This document shows, one piece after another, positions 7,807-17,100 of a DNA stretch of 28,195 nucleotides (the first letter of the stretch is position 1; each line of letters begins with the position of its first letter). This DNA is from Bacillota bacterium (GTDB lineage Bacteria; Bacillota; Clostridia; Lachnospirales; Lachnospiraceae), in the NCBI GenBank assembly GCA_023424235.1, contig JAFAEB010000393.1:1-28195 (forward strand), given 5' to 3'. Under the pieces are notes generated by a model. It did no database searches, was not told where the DNA came from, and saw only the letters and a program-made list of their open reading frames with translations. A program made the position numbers and the translations under genes.

Positions 7807-8454
7807 ATGCGTCAAAAGTTTGTAGAGCAATTGGATGAACTAAATAATAAAGTTATAAAAATGGGTAGTATTCTGGAATTATCTACCAATGAAATGATTG
7901 TAGCATTACGTAATATTGATGTGGCAAAAGCTGAAGTTATCATAAATAGAGATGATGAAATCGATTTATTAGAACAACAAATAGAACGTGATTGTATTAA
8001 TATTATTGCAAAGCAGCAGCCTCTAGCGAGTGATTTAAGAAAAATTACTTCAATTATGAAAATTATAACAGATATTGAGCGTATTGCAGATCATTGCGTA
8101 GATATATCTGAATATATATTGAAATTAAGTAATCTAGCAAAAATAACTGCTCCAGCTCACTTATCTGATATGATTGAAGCTATGAAAGTTATGGTTGTGG
8201 ATACGATTGATAGTTTTGTGACAGGTGATTTAGAAAAAGCAAATAAAGTTATAGTTGCAGATGACGTAGTTGATGGATATTTTGATATGATTACCAATGA
8301 GCTTATCAAGTTAATGGAAGAGGATAAAAATAAAGTTCATCAATGTGTATGTTACTTAATGATAATCAAATATTTAGAAAGAATGGCAGATCATGCAACA
8401 AACATTGCTGAGTGGATTACATTTATCATAACCGGTGATTTAGCATTAGGCTAA
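7807..8454 (+). CDS. phoU: Phosphate signalling regulator PhoU
   Basis: Cytosolic helical-bundle protein that links the Pst transporter to the PhoR kinase and keeps the Pho response off when phosphate is plentiful. It is 215 residues, the usual size, made of two similar three-helix repeats. Metal-contact clusters of the family are seen in DIERIADHCVDISEYI (first repeat) and YLERMADHATNIAEWI (second). The ATG at 7807 has AAGGGAG 7 nt upstream; an in-frame ATG at 7777 has no such site. The 127-nt gap after pstB shows no clear terminator and only weak promoter-like sequence, so cotranscription with pst is likely. Confidence 0.95.
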   Translation: MRQKFVEQLDELNNKVIKMGSILELSTNEMIVALRNIDVAKAEVIINRDDEIDLLEQQIERDCINIIAKQQPLASDLRKITSIMKIITDIERIADHCVDISEYILKLSNLAKITAPAHLSDMIEAMKVMVVDTIDSFVTGDLEKANKVIVADDVVDGYFDMITNELIKLMEEDKNKVHQCVCYLMIIKYLERMADHATNIAEWITFIITGDLALG

Positions 8455-8467
8455 GAAGGAGTAGAAA

Positions 8468-9175
8468 ATGAAACGAATTTTAGCAGTTGATGATGAGGAA
8501 CATATTCTTGAATTACTATCCTATAATTTAGAACATGATGGTTATGAAGTGAAAAGGGCAATGAGTGGTGAAGAAGCATTATCGATATTAGATAACACCC
8601 ACATTGATTTGGTATTACTTGATTGGATGTTACCTGGTATGGATGGAATTGAAGTATTAAAAAAAATTCGTGCAAATGAAAGTTATCATAAAATTCCTGT
8701 AATCTTCCTTACTGCTAAAGGTGATGAAATCAGCAAAGTAGTTGGACTTTTAGTAGGGTCTGATGATTATATTGTAAAGCCTTTTGGAGTACATGAATTA
8801 TTAGCTCGAATCAAAGCAGTTCTTAGAAGAAGTGATACTTCTGAGATAAAGCCTACGATAAGTGAACAAGAAGATTTAATTAAAATTAAAAATATAGAAA
8901 TCAATCGAGCAAGAAGAACCGTTCATGTTGATGGGAAAAGTATCGATTTATCCCTAAAGGAATTTGAATTATTATATCTATTAACGAAAAATAAAGGGAT
9001 TGTATTTAACCGAGATTCTTTATTAGAAAAAATATGGGGATATGATTATCTTGGTGAAACAAGAACGGTTGATGTTCATATTAGCAATCTCCGTAAGAAA
9101 ATAGAGAAAGACGAAGCACATCCAGAAATAATTAAAACAGTTAGAGGTATCGGTTATAAAGTTGATCACGAATAG
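8468..9175 (+). CDS. phoB: Phosphate response regulator, OmpR/PhoB family
   Basis: Transcription factor expected to bind the Pho box upstream of pstS when phosphorylated by PhoR. It is 235 residues. The receiver domain (about 1-118) has the acidic pair Asp8-Asp9, phospho-acceptor Asp52 in LLDWMLPGMDG, Thr82 in VIFLTAKGDE and Lys104 in IVKPFG. The C-terminal winged helix (about 135-233) has the family pattern LSLKEFELLYLLTKNKG and RTVDVHISNLRKKIE, with the usual ending VRGIGYKVDHE. AAGGAG precedes the ATG, 13 nt after phoU. It is called PhoP in some Firmicutes. Operon position with pst and phoU makes the phosphate assignment firm. Confidence 0.93.
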   Translation: MKRILAVDDEEHILELLSYNLEHDGYEVKRAMSGEEALSILDNTHIDLVLLDWMLPGMDGIEVLKKIRANESYHKIPVIFLTAKGDEISKVVGLLVGSDDYIVKPFGVHELLARIKAVLRRSDTSEIKPTISEQEDLIKIKNIEINRARRTVHVDGKSIDLSLKEFELLYLLTKNKGIVFNRDSLLEKIWGYDYLGETRTVDVHISNLRKKIEKDEAHPEIIKTVRGIGYKVDHE

Positions 9176-9193
9176 CATTATTATGAGGGTGCC

Positions 9194-10951
9194 ATGCAGA
9201 AAAAATTATTGTTAAGTTATATTGTAATCATATTATTAGCAATTAGTATTTCATTAATTGCTTTCTGGAGTCAGGGATATCGATTTATTACCAGTCAAAG
9301 TGAACATTTTTACCTGTCACAAGCTACCATGATAGGTGATATTTTTTCAAAAGAAGAGTTTCAGAATATAGATGAGTATAATAGCTTTGCTGAATTTTAT
9401 GGCAGCAAATATAATGTTCGTATAACAATAATAAATAGGGATGGGACTGTTTATGCTGATTCCCAGAAGAATGAGCCACTAGAGAGTCATGCCAATCGTA
9501 TCGAGGTACAAAGGGCACTAGAAGGTGAGAGTATTGTAGTCAATCGATTTTCTGAAACTATGGGTAGGCAATATTCTTATAGTGCAGTTCCTGTAAGTAA
9601 TGGTGAATTTCAAGGTGTACTACGTATCTCACTTCCATTATCAGAATTATTGGCTTTTAATAATGGATTAGCTAGTACGGTATTATATACAGTTATTATC
9701 TGCTTTGTTGCAGCAGTTGTACTTGCTATTATATTTGCAGGTATGCTTTCAAAGCCAATTAATGAGGTGTCGAAAGCGGCTGTAAGAATCGCAACAGGTG
9801 AACTAGATATAAAAATATATACAAGAGAGAAAGATGAAATCGGAAAACTAGCTGGTGCTTTTAACACAATGGCTTATAGTCTAAAAGATAATATTGATAG
9901 CTTAACAAAAAGAAATGCAGAATTAGAAGCAATGCTTACTAGTATGAGTGCCGGTATCGTAGCAATAAACGACCTAAATGAAATTTTGTTTTATAATAAA
10001 GAATTTTATCGATTTATTGATCGGGGTGAATCGGATTTAAAAGGCGTCTCAATTTATAATATAATTCGTAATACCGCTGTTATCTTAGCCATTGATGAAG
10101 TCAGAGAAAAGCTTTCTCGTGTAATAAAAGAAGGCACCATAACAAGAAACTCGAATCTATTAATTAAAGTAAGTGGAACTCCTTTAGTCAGTGAAGCACG
10201 TAAAAATTATGGTGTTTTATTAATTATAGAAGATATTACGAAAATGAAAAAGTTAGAGAATATGAGAAGTGACTTTGTATCTAATGTTACTCATGAGTTA
10301 AAAACACATTTAACATCCATTCGTGGTTTTATTGAAACTCTTAAGAATGGAGCAATTAAGAACGAGGACTTAGCCTTACGCTTTCTTGATATCATAGATA
10401 TTGAAGCTGAACGCTTATTTGAGCTTATAAAGGATATATTAATCTTATCGGAAATTGAATCAAAGGTTCAAAAAGAAGTCATTCCATGCAATATTAATGA
10501 TGTAATTGCACAGACCATTGATCTGCTATCAGGAAAAATTTCTCCATCCGTTACAATAATATTTAACAAAAAACCTTTGGAAAACGAGTTTTATTGCAAT
10601 CCTGATCGTATGAAGCAATTATTTATTAACCTATTAGATAATGCTATTATGTACACAGAAAAAGGGACAATTGAAGTAAGTGTAATAGAATATTCCACTG
10701 AGCTAGAAATTCATATACGTGATACTGGAATTGGAATGGAAGAAGAACATTTAGAACGTATTTTTGAAAGATTCTACCGAGTGGATAGGGGAAGGTCCAG
10801 AAAGGTTGGTGGTACTGGACTTGGCCTATCCATCGTAAAACACATTGTAGAATTATATAATGGGCGAATAAAAGTAAGAAGTAAAACTTTAGAAGGAACC
10901 GAGTTTATTATTAATCTTCCTTATCACCCTATGAATCTAAAAAATAATTAA
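9194..10951 (+). CDS. phoR: Phosphate sensor histidine kinase PhoR
   Basis: Membrane kinase/phosphatase partner of PhoB. The 585 residues run: TM1 (about 7-26), an extracytoplasmic sensor (about 30-158) containing IINRDGTVYADS, TM2 (about 160-184), HAMP (about 185-237), PAS (about 243-350), HisKA (about 355-420) and the ATPase domain (about 465-578). The phospho-acceptor is His367 in VTHELKTHLTSI; the residue normally Pro in the H-box (HELKTP) is His372 here. ATP-binding boxes are intact: N-box INLLDNAIMYT, G1 DTGIGM, F-box FERFYRV and G2 GGTGLGLSIV. The start follows GAGGG, 18 nt after phoB. It is the last operon gene, and its stop lies 2 nt from a convergent gene. Confidence 0.93.
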   Translation: MQKKLLLSYIVIILLAISISLIAFWSQGYRFITSQSEHFYLSQATMIGDIFSKEEFQNIDEYNSFAEFYGSKYNVRITIINRDGTVYADSQKNEPLESHANRIEVQRALEGESIVVNRFSETMGRQYSYSAVPVSNGEFQGVLRISLPLSELLAFNNGLASTVLYTVIICFVAAVVLAIIFAGMLSKPINEVSKAAVRIATGELDIKIYTREKDEIGKLAGAFNTMAYSLKDNIDSLTKRNAELEAMLTSMSAGIVAINDLNEILFYNKEFYRFIDRGESDLKGVSIYNIIRNTAVILAIDEVREKLSRVIKEGTITRNSNLLIKVSGTPLVSEARKNYGVLLIIEDITKMKKLENMRSDFVSNVTHELKTHLTSIRGFIETLKNGAIKNEDLALRFLDIIDIEAERLFELIKDILILSEIESKVQKEVIPCNINDVIAQTIDLLSGKISPSVTIIFNKKPLENEFYCNPDRMKQLFINLLDNAIMYTEKGTIEVSVIEYSTELEIHIRDTGIGMEEEHLERIFERFYRVDRGRSRKVGGTGLGLSIVKHIVELYNGRIKVRSKTLEGTEFIINLPYHPMNLKNN

Positions 10952-10953
10952 GT

Positions 10954-11595
10954 CTATCTTCTTTTTCTTTTTTTACCAATATTTGAGAATAGGAATAGTA
11001 TTAAGCTTCCAAGTAAAACAAAGAACACAATTACAAGCATAGCATGTAAAAAGAAGGTATCTGGTAAAATTGTAATAACTGGATCCGTTGTTGGATCGAA
11101 TAGCCAATAGTCATTACGAAAGAAGATTTTATGAAATACAACGAATGCAGCGTCAAAATCAATAGCGCTACCAAGAAGTACAAGGGTAGGTAGAACTAAT
11201 ACAGTAATAGAAGATATCAGTAGATAACTGGTATCTTTTTTTCTACTTTTATATATGACAATAATAAGTGCAAGAATAAATGTAATTGCAAATATATAGT
11301 AAAAAGACATAAATATTTGTTTAACCTCTTCAAAATGAATAATCCCTTCATTTGATGATGGTAGTGATGGAAATTCTAATTTGCCTTTATAAAAAGGTGA
11401 ATTGTAATCAATTAATGCATCATAGTTTTCAATAATAATTTCATTGCTATAACCAGATGTTTCTGCTATATTTAAGAATTTAATATCTAAATAATATAAT
11501 AATCTAAAGTTAACAGTCGCAATAACGCCAATGGAAATGAATAAAAGTGTGAAAATAACCCCAATAATAAGGTCCGTTCCTTTGAATTTTTTCAT
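10954..11595 (-). CDS. DUF1461 / TIGR01906-type integral membrane protein
   Basis: A 213-residue membrane protein of unknown function. Four to five hydrophobic segments are visible: about 9-29, 97-116, 123-143, 181-205 and possibly one more. The long loop after TM1 is extracytoplasmic by the positive-inside rule. The stretch HKIFFRNDYWLFDPTTDPVITILPDTFF is the recognisable signature of the DUF1461 family (TIGR01906). The C-terminus is strongly basic (KKRKRR). AAAAGGA lies upstream of the ATG, and a good promoter is at 11745-11773. It is convergent with phoR and divergent from purH; neither neighbour suggests its job. Confidence 0.8.
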   Translation of the reverse strand: MKKFKGTDLIIGVIFTLLFISIGVIATVNFRLLYYLDIKFLNIAETSGYSNEIIIENYDALIDYNSPFYKGKLEFPSLPSSNEGIIHFEEVKQIFMSFYYIFAITFILALIIVIYKSRKKDTSYLLISSITVLVLPTLVLLGSAIDFDAAFVVFHKIFFRNDYWLFDPTTDPVITILPDTFFLHAMLVIVFFVLLGSLILFLFSNIGKKRKRR

Positions 11596-11744
11596 AATAA
11601 TTAATTCGTCCTTTTCTAATATAATTTTAGACTTCCTAAAAAGTTTTCCAATACTTATAATCTTCTATACTACGGTATAAATAACTATTTTATTTTTATA
11701 CTATATAAAGTAAAGTATTATTCCTACTAATTAGTTATGTTAAA

Positions 11745-11773
11745 ATTATACATGCCTTTTAATGATTAATCAA
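11745..11773 (-). promoter_or_regulatory. Promoter of the DUF1461 gene
   Basis: Read on the minus strand: TTGATT, 17 bp, then TATAAT preceded by TG (extended -10). It lies about 150 nt before the start codon, giving a leader of about 140 nt in which I see no strong structure. It is divergent from the purH promoter. Confidence 0.65.
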
Positions 11774-11818
11774 GCAATATACTTAACTCATTACTAGTTT
11801 TCTACAAGGAAAAGGGCA

Positions 11819-11847
11819 TTGACTTATAATTCTTAATAGATTAAAAT
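11819..11847 (+). promoter_or_regulatory. purH promoter
   Basis: TTGACT (11819-11824) and TAAAAT (11842-11847) are spaced by 17 bp. Initiation near 11854 places the start of the ZTP aptamer within a few nucleotides of the transcript 5' end. Confidence 0.7.
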
Positions 11848-11860
11848 ATGAGTAGATTTG

Positions 11861-11926
11861 TATGACTGGCGGAAATGGGAATTAACCCATAGGGAGTACA
11901 AAATTATATAAGCCGACCGCCTGGGC
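11861..11926 (+). ncRNA. ZTP riboswitch (pfl motif)
   Basis: The leader matches the pfl/ZTP consensus in order: GACTGGCGG, then the hairpin ATGGG (11875-11879)/CCCAT (11886-11890), the conserved GGGAG (11892-11896), a variable A/T-rich linker, and the 3' block GCCGACCGCCTGGGC. GGCGG (11868-11872) is complementary to CCGCC (11917-11921), the expected pseudoknot. The class senses ZTP/ZMP, the AICAR nucleotide that accumulates when 10-formyl-tetrahydrofolate is short. purH uses ZMP as substrate, so the context is ideal. Confidence 0.9.
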
Positions 11927-11978
11927 AACCAAAGGATAAGTAGCTTAATACTTATATAGGTTACCCAGGCGGTTTTTT
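11916..11978 (+). terminator. Riboswitch expression platform (intrinsic terminator)
   Basis: ACCGCCTGGGCAACC (11916-11930) pairs with GGTTACCCAGGCGGT (11959-11973), 14 of 15 matched, followed by a T run. The 5' arm is the conserved 3' block of the ZTP aptamer, so aptamer and terminator are mutually exclusive. Ligand binding should prevent termination, an ON switch for purH. Confidence 0.9.
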
Positions 11979-11995
11979 ATGTAAAGGAGATTAAA

Positions 11996-13546
11996 ATGAG
12001 AGCATTAATAAGTGTATCAGACAAAACTGGAATTGTAGATTTTGCAAAAGAGTTATCTTTATTAGGAGTAGAGATTATTTCAACAGGAGGTACTTACACG
12101 AAACTAAAAGAAGAAGGCATTCGTGCTACTGAAATATCTAGTATTACAGGTTTTCCTGAATGTTTAGATGGTAGAGTAAAGACCTTACATCCAAAGGTAC
12201 ACGCAGGCTTACTTGCAATCAGAAATAATGAAAATCATATGAAGCAATTAGAGGAACTAGAGATTGACACAATTGATATGGTAATCGTTAATTTATATCC
12301 TTTTAAAGAAACGATTTTAAAGAATGGAGTAACTAGAGAAGAAGCAGTTGAGAATATTGATATTGGTGGACCAACTATGCTTCGTTCCGCAGCTAAAAAT
12401 TATCAGGATGTAGTGGTGGTAGTGGATCCACTTGATTATAATACAGTATTAAGTGAATTAAAAGAAGGGAGTGTTTCACTTGACACGAAATTCTATTTAA
12501 TGCAAAAGGTATTTATGCATACCTCTCACTATGATACTATGATTTGTGATTATTTGAAAAAAGAAAGAGGAGATGAATCTCTTCCTAATACCCTTACCTT
12601 AACTTATGAGAAAGTAAGTGATATGCGATATGGTGAGAATCCACATCAAAAGGCAGCATTTTATAAGGAAGTTCATAAAACGGTAGGTAGTCTAGCCAAT
12701 GCTGTTATATTACATGGGAAAGAATTATCTTTTAATAATATAAATGATACCAATGGCGCACTAGAGTTACTTAAAGAATTTACAGAACCAACAGTTGTTG
12801 CATGCAAACATGGAAATCCATGTGGAGTCGGTAGTGATTTTAATATCTATGAGGCTTGGAAGAAAGCTTATGAAGCAGATAAAGTATCCATATTTGGTGG
12901 AATCGTAGTGGTAAATCGTGAAGTAACAAAAGCTATGGCAGAAGAAATGAATAAAATATTCTTAGAAGTAGTGGTTGCTCCAAGCTATGAAGAAGAAGCA
13001 TTAAATATTCTTAAGGGAAAAAAGAATATACGATTATTAGAATTAAAAGATATTGAAGTAAAACAAGCAGAATCATCCTACGATTTAAAGAAGGTAAATG
13101 GTGGATTAATTGTTCAGACAATTGACAGTAAGCTGTATATAGAAGATGATTTAAAGGTAGTAACAGATACTGCACCTAGTGAAAAAGAATTGGAAGATTT
13201 GTTGTTTGCTCTAAAAGTTGTTAAATATGTAAAATCCAATGGAATTGCACTTGCTAAAAATAAACAAACGGTTGGTATCGGTCCAGGTCAAGTTAATCGT
13301 GTATGGGCAACAAAGCAAAGTATCGAACATGGCAAGGAATTAATAGGAGAAGATATAACAATTGGAGCAGTACTAGCATCCGATGCCTTCTTCCCATTTG
13401 ATGACTGTGTTGAGGCAGCTCATAAGGCTGGAATTAAAGCAATTATTCAACCAGGTGGATCCATAAGAGATGAGGATTCCATTCGTAAATGTAATGAATA
13501 TGGAATTTCCATGGTATTTACAGGAATGAGACATTTTAAACATTAA
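11996..13546 (+). CDS. purH: Bifunctional AICAR formyltransferase / IMP cyclohydrolase
   Basis: Performs the last two steps of de novo purine synthesis: formylation of AICAR with 10-formyl-THF, and closure of FAICAR to IMP. It is 516 residues, normal length. The N-terminal methylglyoxal-synthase-like cyclohydrolase domain (about 1-145) has ALISVSDKTGIVDFAKEL and DGRVKTLHPKVHAGLLA. The C-terminal transformylase domain contains SFNNINDTNGALELL, the Lys271-His272 catalytic pair in CKHGNPCGVG, and the ending DAFFPFDDCVEAAHKAGI followed by PGGSIRDED. AAAGGAG lies before the ATG. It is regulated by the upstream ZTP riboswitch and ends in its own hairpin terminator. Confidence 0.97.
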   Translation: MRALISVSDKTGIVDFAKELSLLGVEIISTGGTYTKLKEEGIRATEISSITGFPECLDGRVKTLHPKVHAGLLAIRNNENHMKQLEELEIDTIDMVIVNLYPFKETILKNGVTREEAVENIDIGGPTMLRSAAKNYQDVVVVVDPLDYNTVLSELKEGSVSLDTKFYLMQKVFMHTSHYDTMICDYLKKERGDESLPNTLTLTYEKVSDMRYGENPHQKAAFYKEVHKTVGSLANAVILHGKELSFNNINDTNGALELLKEFTEPTVVACKHGNPCGVGSDFNIYEAWKKAYEADKVSIFGGIVVVNREVTKAMAEEMNKIFLEVVVAPSYEEEALNILKGKKNIRLLELKDIEVKQAESSYDLKKVNGGLIVQTIDSKLYIEDDLKVVTDTAPSEKELEDLLFALKVVKYVKSNGIALAKNKQTVGIGPGQVNRVWATKQSIEHGKELIGEDITIGAVLASDAFFPFDDCVEAAHKAGIKAIIQPGGSIRDEDSIRKCNEYGISMVFTGMRHFKH

Positions 13547-13566
13547 AATATAAGAATGAATAAAAG

Positions 13567-13612
13567 AAGGTTAGTCCCACTATATATGCTATAAATAGTG
13601 GGACTAACCTTT
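13567..13612. terminator. Bidirectional terminator between purH and the cold-shock gene
   Basis: A 17-bp perfect stem, AAGGTTAGTCCCACTAT (13567-13583) with its complement at 13595-13611, has an 11-nt loop. The T-rich tail is better on the minus strand (TTCTTTTATT) than on the plus strand, so it may serve both convergent genes. Confidence 0.8.
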
Positions 13613-13694
13613 AAACTTAAGGTTTTATATGTTACTATGCTTAACTAATGTATTTGAAAGTAAAATCATTAGTTTATAAACTTAGTAATTCGTG

Positions 13695-13898
13695 TTACTT
13701 AACAATTGTAACATTAGCAGCTTGAGGGCCTTTTTCGCCATTCACAACTTCAAATTCCACTGCTTGTCCATCCTCTAACACTTTAAATCCATCCATATTA
13801 AGTGCTGAGAAGTGTACGAATACATCATTACCAGCTTCATCAGATAAGAAGCCAAACCCCTTTTTTGCGTTAAACCATTTAACTGTACCCTTTTTCAT
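13695..13898 (-). CDS. Cold-shock domain protein (CspA family)
   Basis: A 67-residue single-stranded nucleic-acid-binding protein acting as an RNA chaperone in the cytosol. The complete cold-shock beta-barrel is present: KGTVKWFNAKKGFGFL (RNP1, KGFGFL) and DVFVHFSAL (RNP2), ending in GPQAANVTIVK. GGGAGG lies 5 nt before the ATG at 13898; the frame continues upstream to 13940 but lacks a site there. The leader from the promoter at 13960-13988 is only about 55-60 nt, shorter than the long thermosensing leaders of classic cspA genes, so cold induction by that route is not evident. Confidence 0.96.
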   Translation of the reverse strand: MKKGTVKWFNAKKGFGFLSDEAGNDVFVHFSALNMDGFKVLEDGQAVEFEVVNGEKGPQAANVTIVK

Positions 13899-13959
13899 AA
13901 ATGCCTCCCTAAAACGATCAAATATTCTTATGAATACCATTCCTAGTAATCATATCTTA

Positions 13960-13988
13960 AATCTATCATACTTTACCTATCTTGTCAA
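13960..13988 (-). promoter_or_regulatory. Promoter of the cold-shock gene
   Basis: On the minus strand TTGACA is followed after 17 bp by TAGATT, about 60 nt before the start codon. The -35 matches consensus and the -10 is fair. Confidence 0.6.
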
Positions 13989-14193
13989 TAATTGGTGTAT
14001 AGACATCTAAAATTGTTACATCATCTTAAGAAAAGTGACTTAATTTTGACTAATTTGATTGTTAAATTGTTTACATAATTATGAAATTGAACCATTGATT
14101 AGGAAGTAAGGCTTACTTTTTAATGTCATTTCTAATTAAAAAAAAGATAAGGAGATGTTTGCCAGGAGATTTTTAGATAGTAAGGAGATAAGA

Positions 14194-17100
14194 ATGAAGA
14201 AATTTAAGAAAATAATATTAAGATTGGGACTTGTTGTGTCAATTTTCGGGACTGTTCTTACCATGAACTTGGTTCCATCACATATAGCAGCAAAGGAAGT
14301 TAAGGAAGAGGCGGAATTAAGATTTATTTTTACAACAGATTTACATGGTCAGCTTAATAGTATGAGTTATGAAACTGGATTGGATTATAACAATGGTGGC
14401 CTATCAAGAGCCTATGACTTAATTATGCAAGCTAGAAATGAAATGCCGACAGACAATTCCTATACCTTTGATGTTGGTGATTTCTTATATGATTATACGA
14501 CAGAATATATTTTCTCTAAGGATCAAGAAGAAATTCAACCAATTGTAAAAGCAATGAAATTAGATGGATATGACGCTATTACATTAGGAAATCATGAGTT
14601 TGATTATGGTTATAATTATTTACTAAATCAATTAAAAGGTTCTGGACTTATGGATATCACAGTAGTATCTAATGTGTTTGACTCAAAGACTGGTGACCAT
14701 ACCTTCCTTGAAAATATGCTAATAACAAGAGAAGTAGAAACCCTTAGTGGTAAGAAAGCGAACGTAACAGTAGGGGTAATTGGTGAAACCATACCAACCT
14801 TAACAGCAAAAACAGAAAGCTATACTGGTATCCTAAAAACAGAGGATATTGTTGAAAATGTAAAAAAGCAATCACAAAAATTAAAAGAGCTCGGTGCTGA
14901 TGTAATTGTGGTATTAGCACATTCTGGATTTGGTCCAGAGCACCCAGAACTTAACTTTAAAAATGTGTCCTATGCACTGACAAAGATTGATGAAGTTGAT
15001 GTTATCTTATGTGGACATGAGCATAATGAATTTCCAACCACAGATAAAAGCTCTCCATATTTAAGCCTTCCAGGAGTTGATAGAAGTAGCTACTTAGTAA
15101 ATGGTAAGAATATTGTAATGGCAAGCAATCGTGGTCAATCAATTGGTGTTGTTGATCTTGTAGTAGACCTTACAGATGATGATATTGAGATTGTAAAACG
15201 TAACTCTAGTCTTCGTCATGTAAGAGACTATAAAACCACAGAGAATGAAACGATGCGTTCTTTATATGGAGCGTGGGAGAATGAATTCTTAAAGTACTCT
15301 AGTGAAATCATAGGAAAAACAGATAGCAATGAAACAATCCATAATTATTTTGGATTATTTCAAGATACAAGCGCAATACAATTATTAAATGATTCAAAAA
15401 GGAATCATGCATTACGTTACATAAATACGGAAGCAAAAAAATATAAGGATTATCCAGTAATAGCAGTATCTAGCTATTATAGCTATGGTAGTAATTCTTA
15501 TTTGGATTTTGTAAATATTAAAGAAGAGTTTACAGAATCAGATCTTGCCATTGTGCAACCTTATAATAATTACTTATATCTATACACCATAACAGGAGCA
15601 CAGTTAAAAGAGTGGCTAGAATGGTCGGCAAGTGCTTTTGAATCTTTAGTAGGAACAACAAAGTGGAAAGACGAGTCCATGAATAGTATTATGAAGACTA
15701 CGAATCTACGTTCTCTAATAAAAGAGGATTGGTTAAAGGATTGGAGTAGCTTCTATATATTTGATGGAATTGATTACTATATAAATCCTACCATGCAAGC
15801 ACGTTATGATTTATCAGGCAATAAAATAAGTAATGAAAGCCGTGTAAGGAATATAACATATAATGGTGTTGAAGTTACCGATGATATGGAGCTTATATTG
15901 GCTTCCAATAAAATAACAGTACCAGCTGCTGCTAATAAAGGGATTGAAAATCAATATATTTATAAAGCATTTTATCGTTCTCAAGCTGTTTTAAGTGAGT
16001 ATATTAAGCAGATCAGTAAAGCTGGAAGTATAATGCCAACACCAGATTATAATTGGAAATTGTTACTAGATAAGAATTATGAGTTTATTGTAAATGGACC
16101 GAAAACAGCCCAACAGCTTGCTAACAAAAGTAGTTGGTTTGTAAATGAAATAAATTCTATCAACAATTACACCTATTACACAGCGAAATATAATGTACCA
16201 ACAACAGATACCTTGCCACCAACTCTATCCCTAGTACCAACGGTTACGAAAGCAACTGGTACAGGATATGATGTGGTTGTAGATGCAATTGATGCATCAG
16301 GAATTAAGACAGTACGTCTTATGAAAGGTGACTATGATTTATCCTATGATAAATGGAGTACTGCTAGTGTAGTAAAAGGTACATTTTCTGTGAAAGAGAA
16401 TGGGACCTTTAGTGTTTATGCTGAAGATAACAATGGAAATAAAATTGTTAAAAAAGTAGTTATCGATAATATTAGGGATAAAGTAGTAGGAGTTCCTAAA
16501 GTAGAAACCTATACCAATCGTAAATCAAGTATTAAAGGAACTGCAGAACCAGGGGTTACTGTCGTAATCATTGCAGAAACTGGAACATATGAAGCTAAAA
16601 CATTAACCAATGGAAGTTTTTCATATCCTTTACCTGCACAGCGTTCAGGCAGTAGAGTACATATATATGCAAAGGATGAAGAAACTGGAAGAGTAAGTCA
16701 AACGGTAAGTATGAATGTAAAACGTACTGGACCAAATCAACCAGATGTAAATCATGTATATAATAATTCAGAGTACATAAGTGGTTTTATGAATGATGAT
16801 GATGCTACTATTATCGCAATCATTGAAGATATGGTATATGTATCAAAAAATGGTGGTAAAGAAGCATATATGAAAGCAGTGGATATTTATAATCCAAGTA
16901 AAACCATAAATGAAGTTGATGTAATTATTCGAAATGGTAAGTTTATCATTGATAGTAAGCCACATGTAACGGGCACAGTAATTACATTATATAATATCGA
17001 CCATTTAGGTCGAGTAAGTAGAGTATCTAATACTAGAGTTAGTGAGGCAGGTCCTAATCTTCCTCAAGTGTATGAAGTATTAAACATTGAGAAAAGTATA

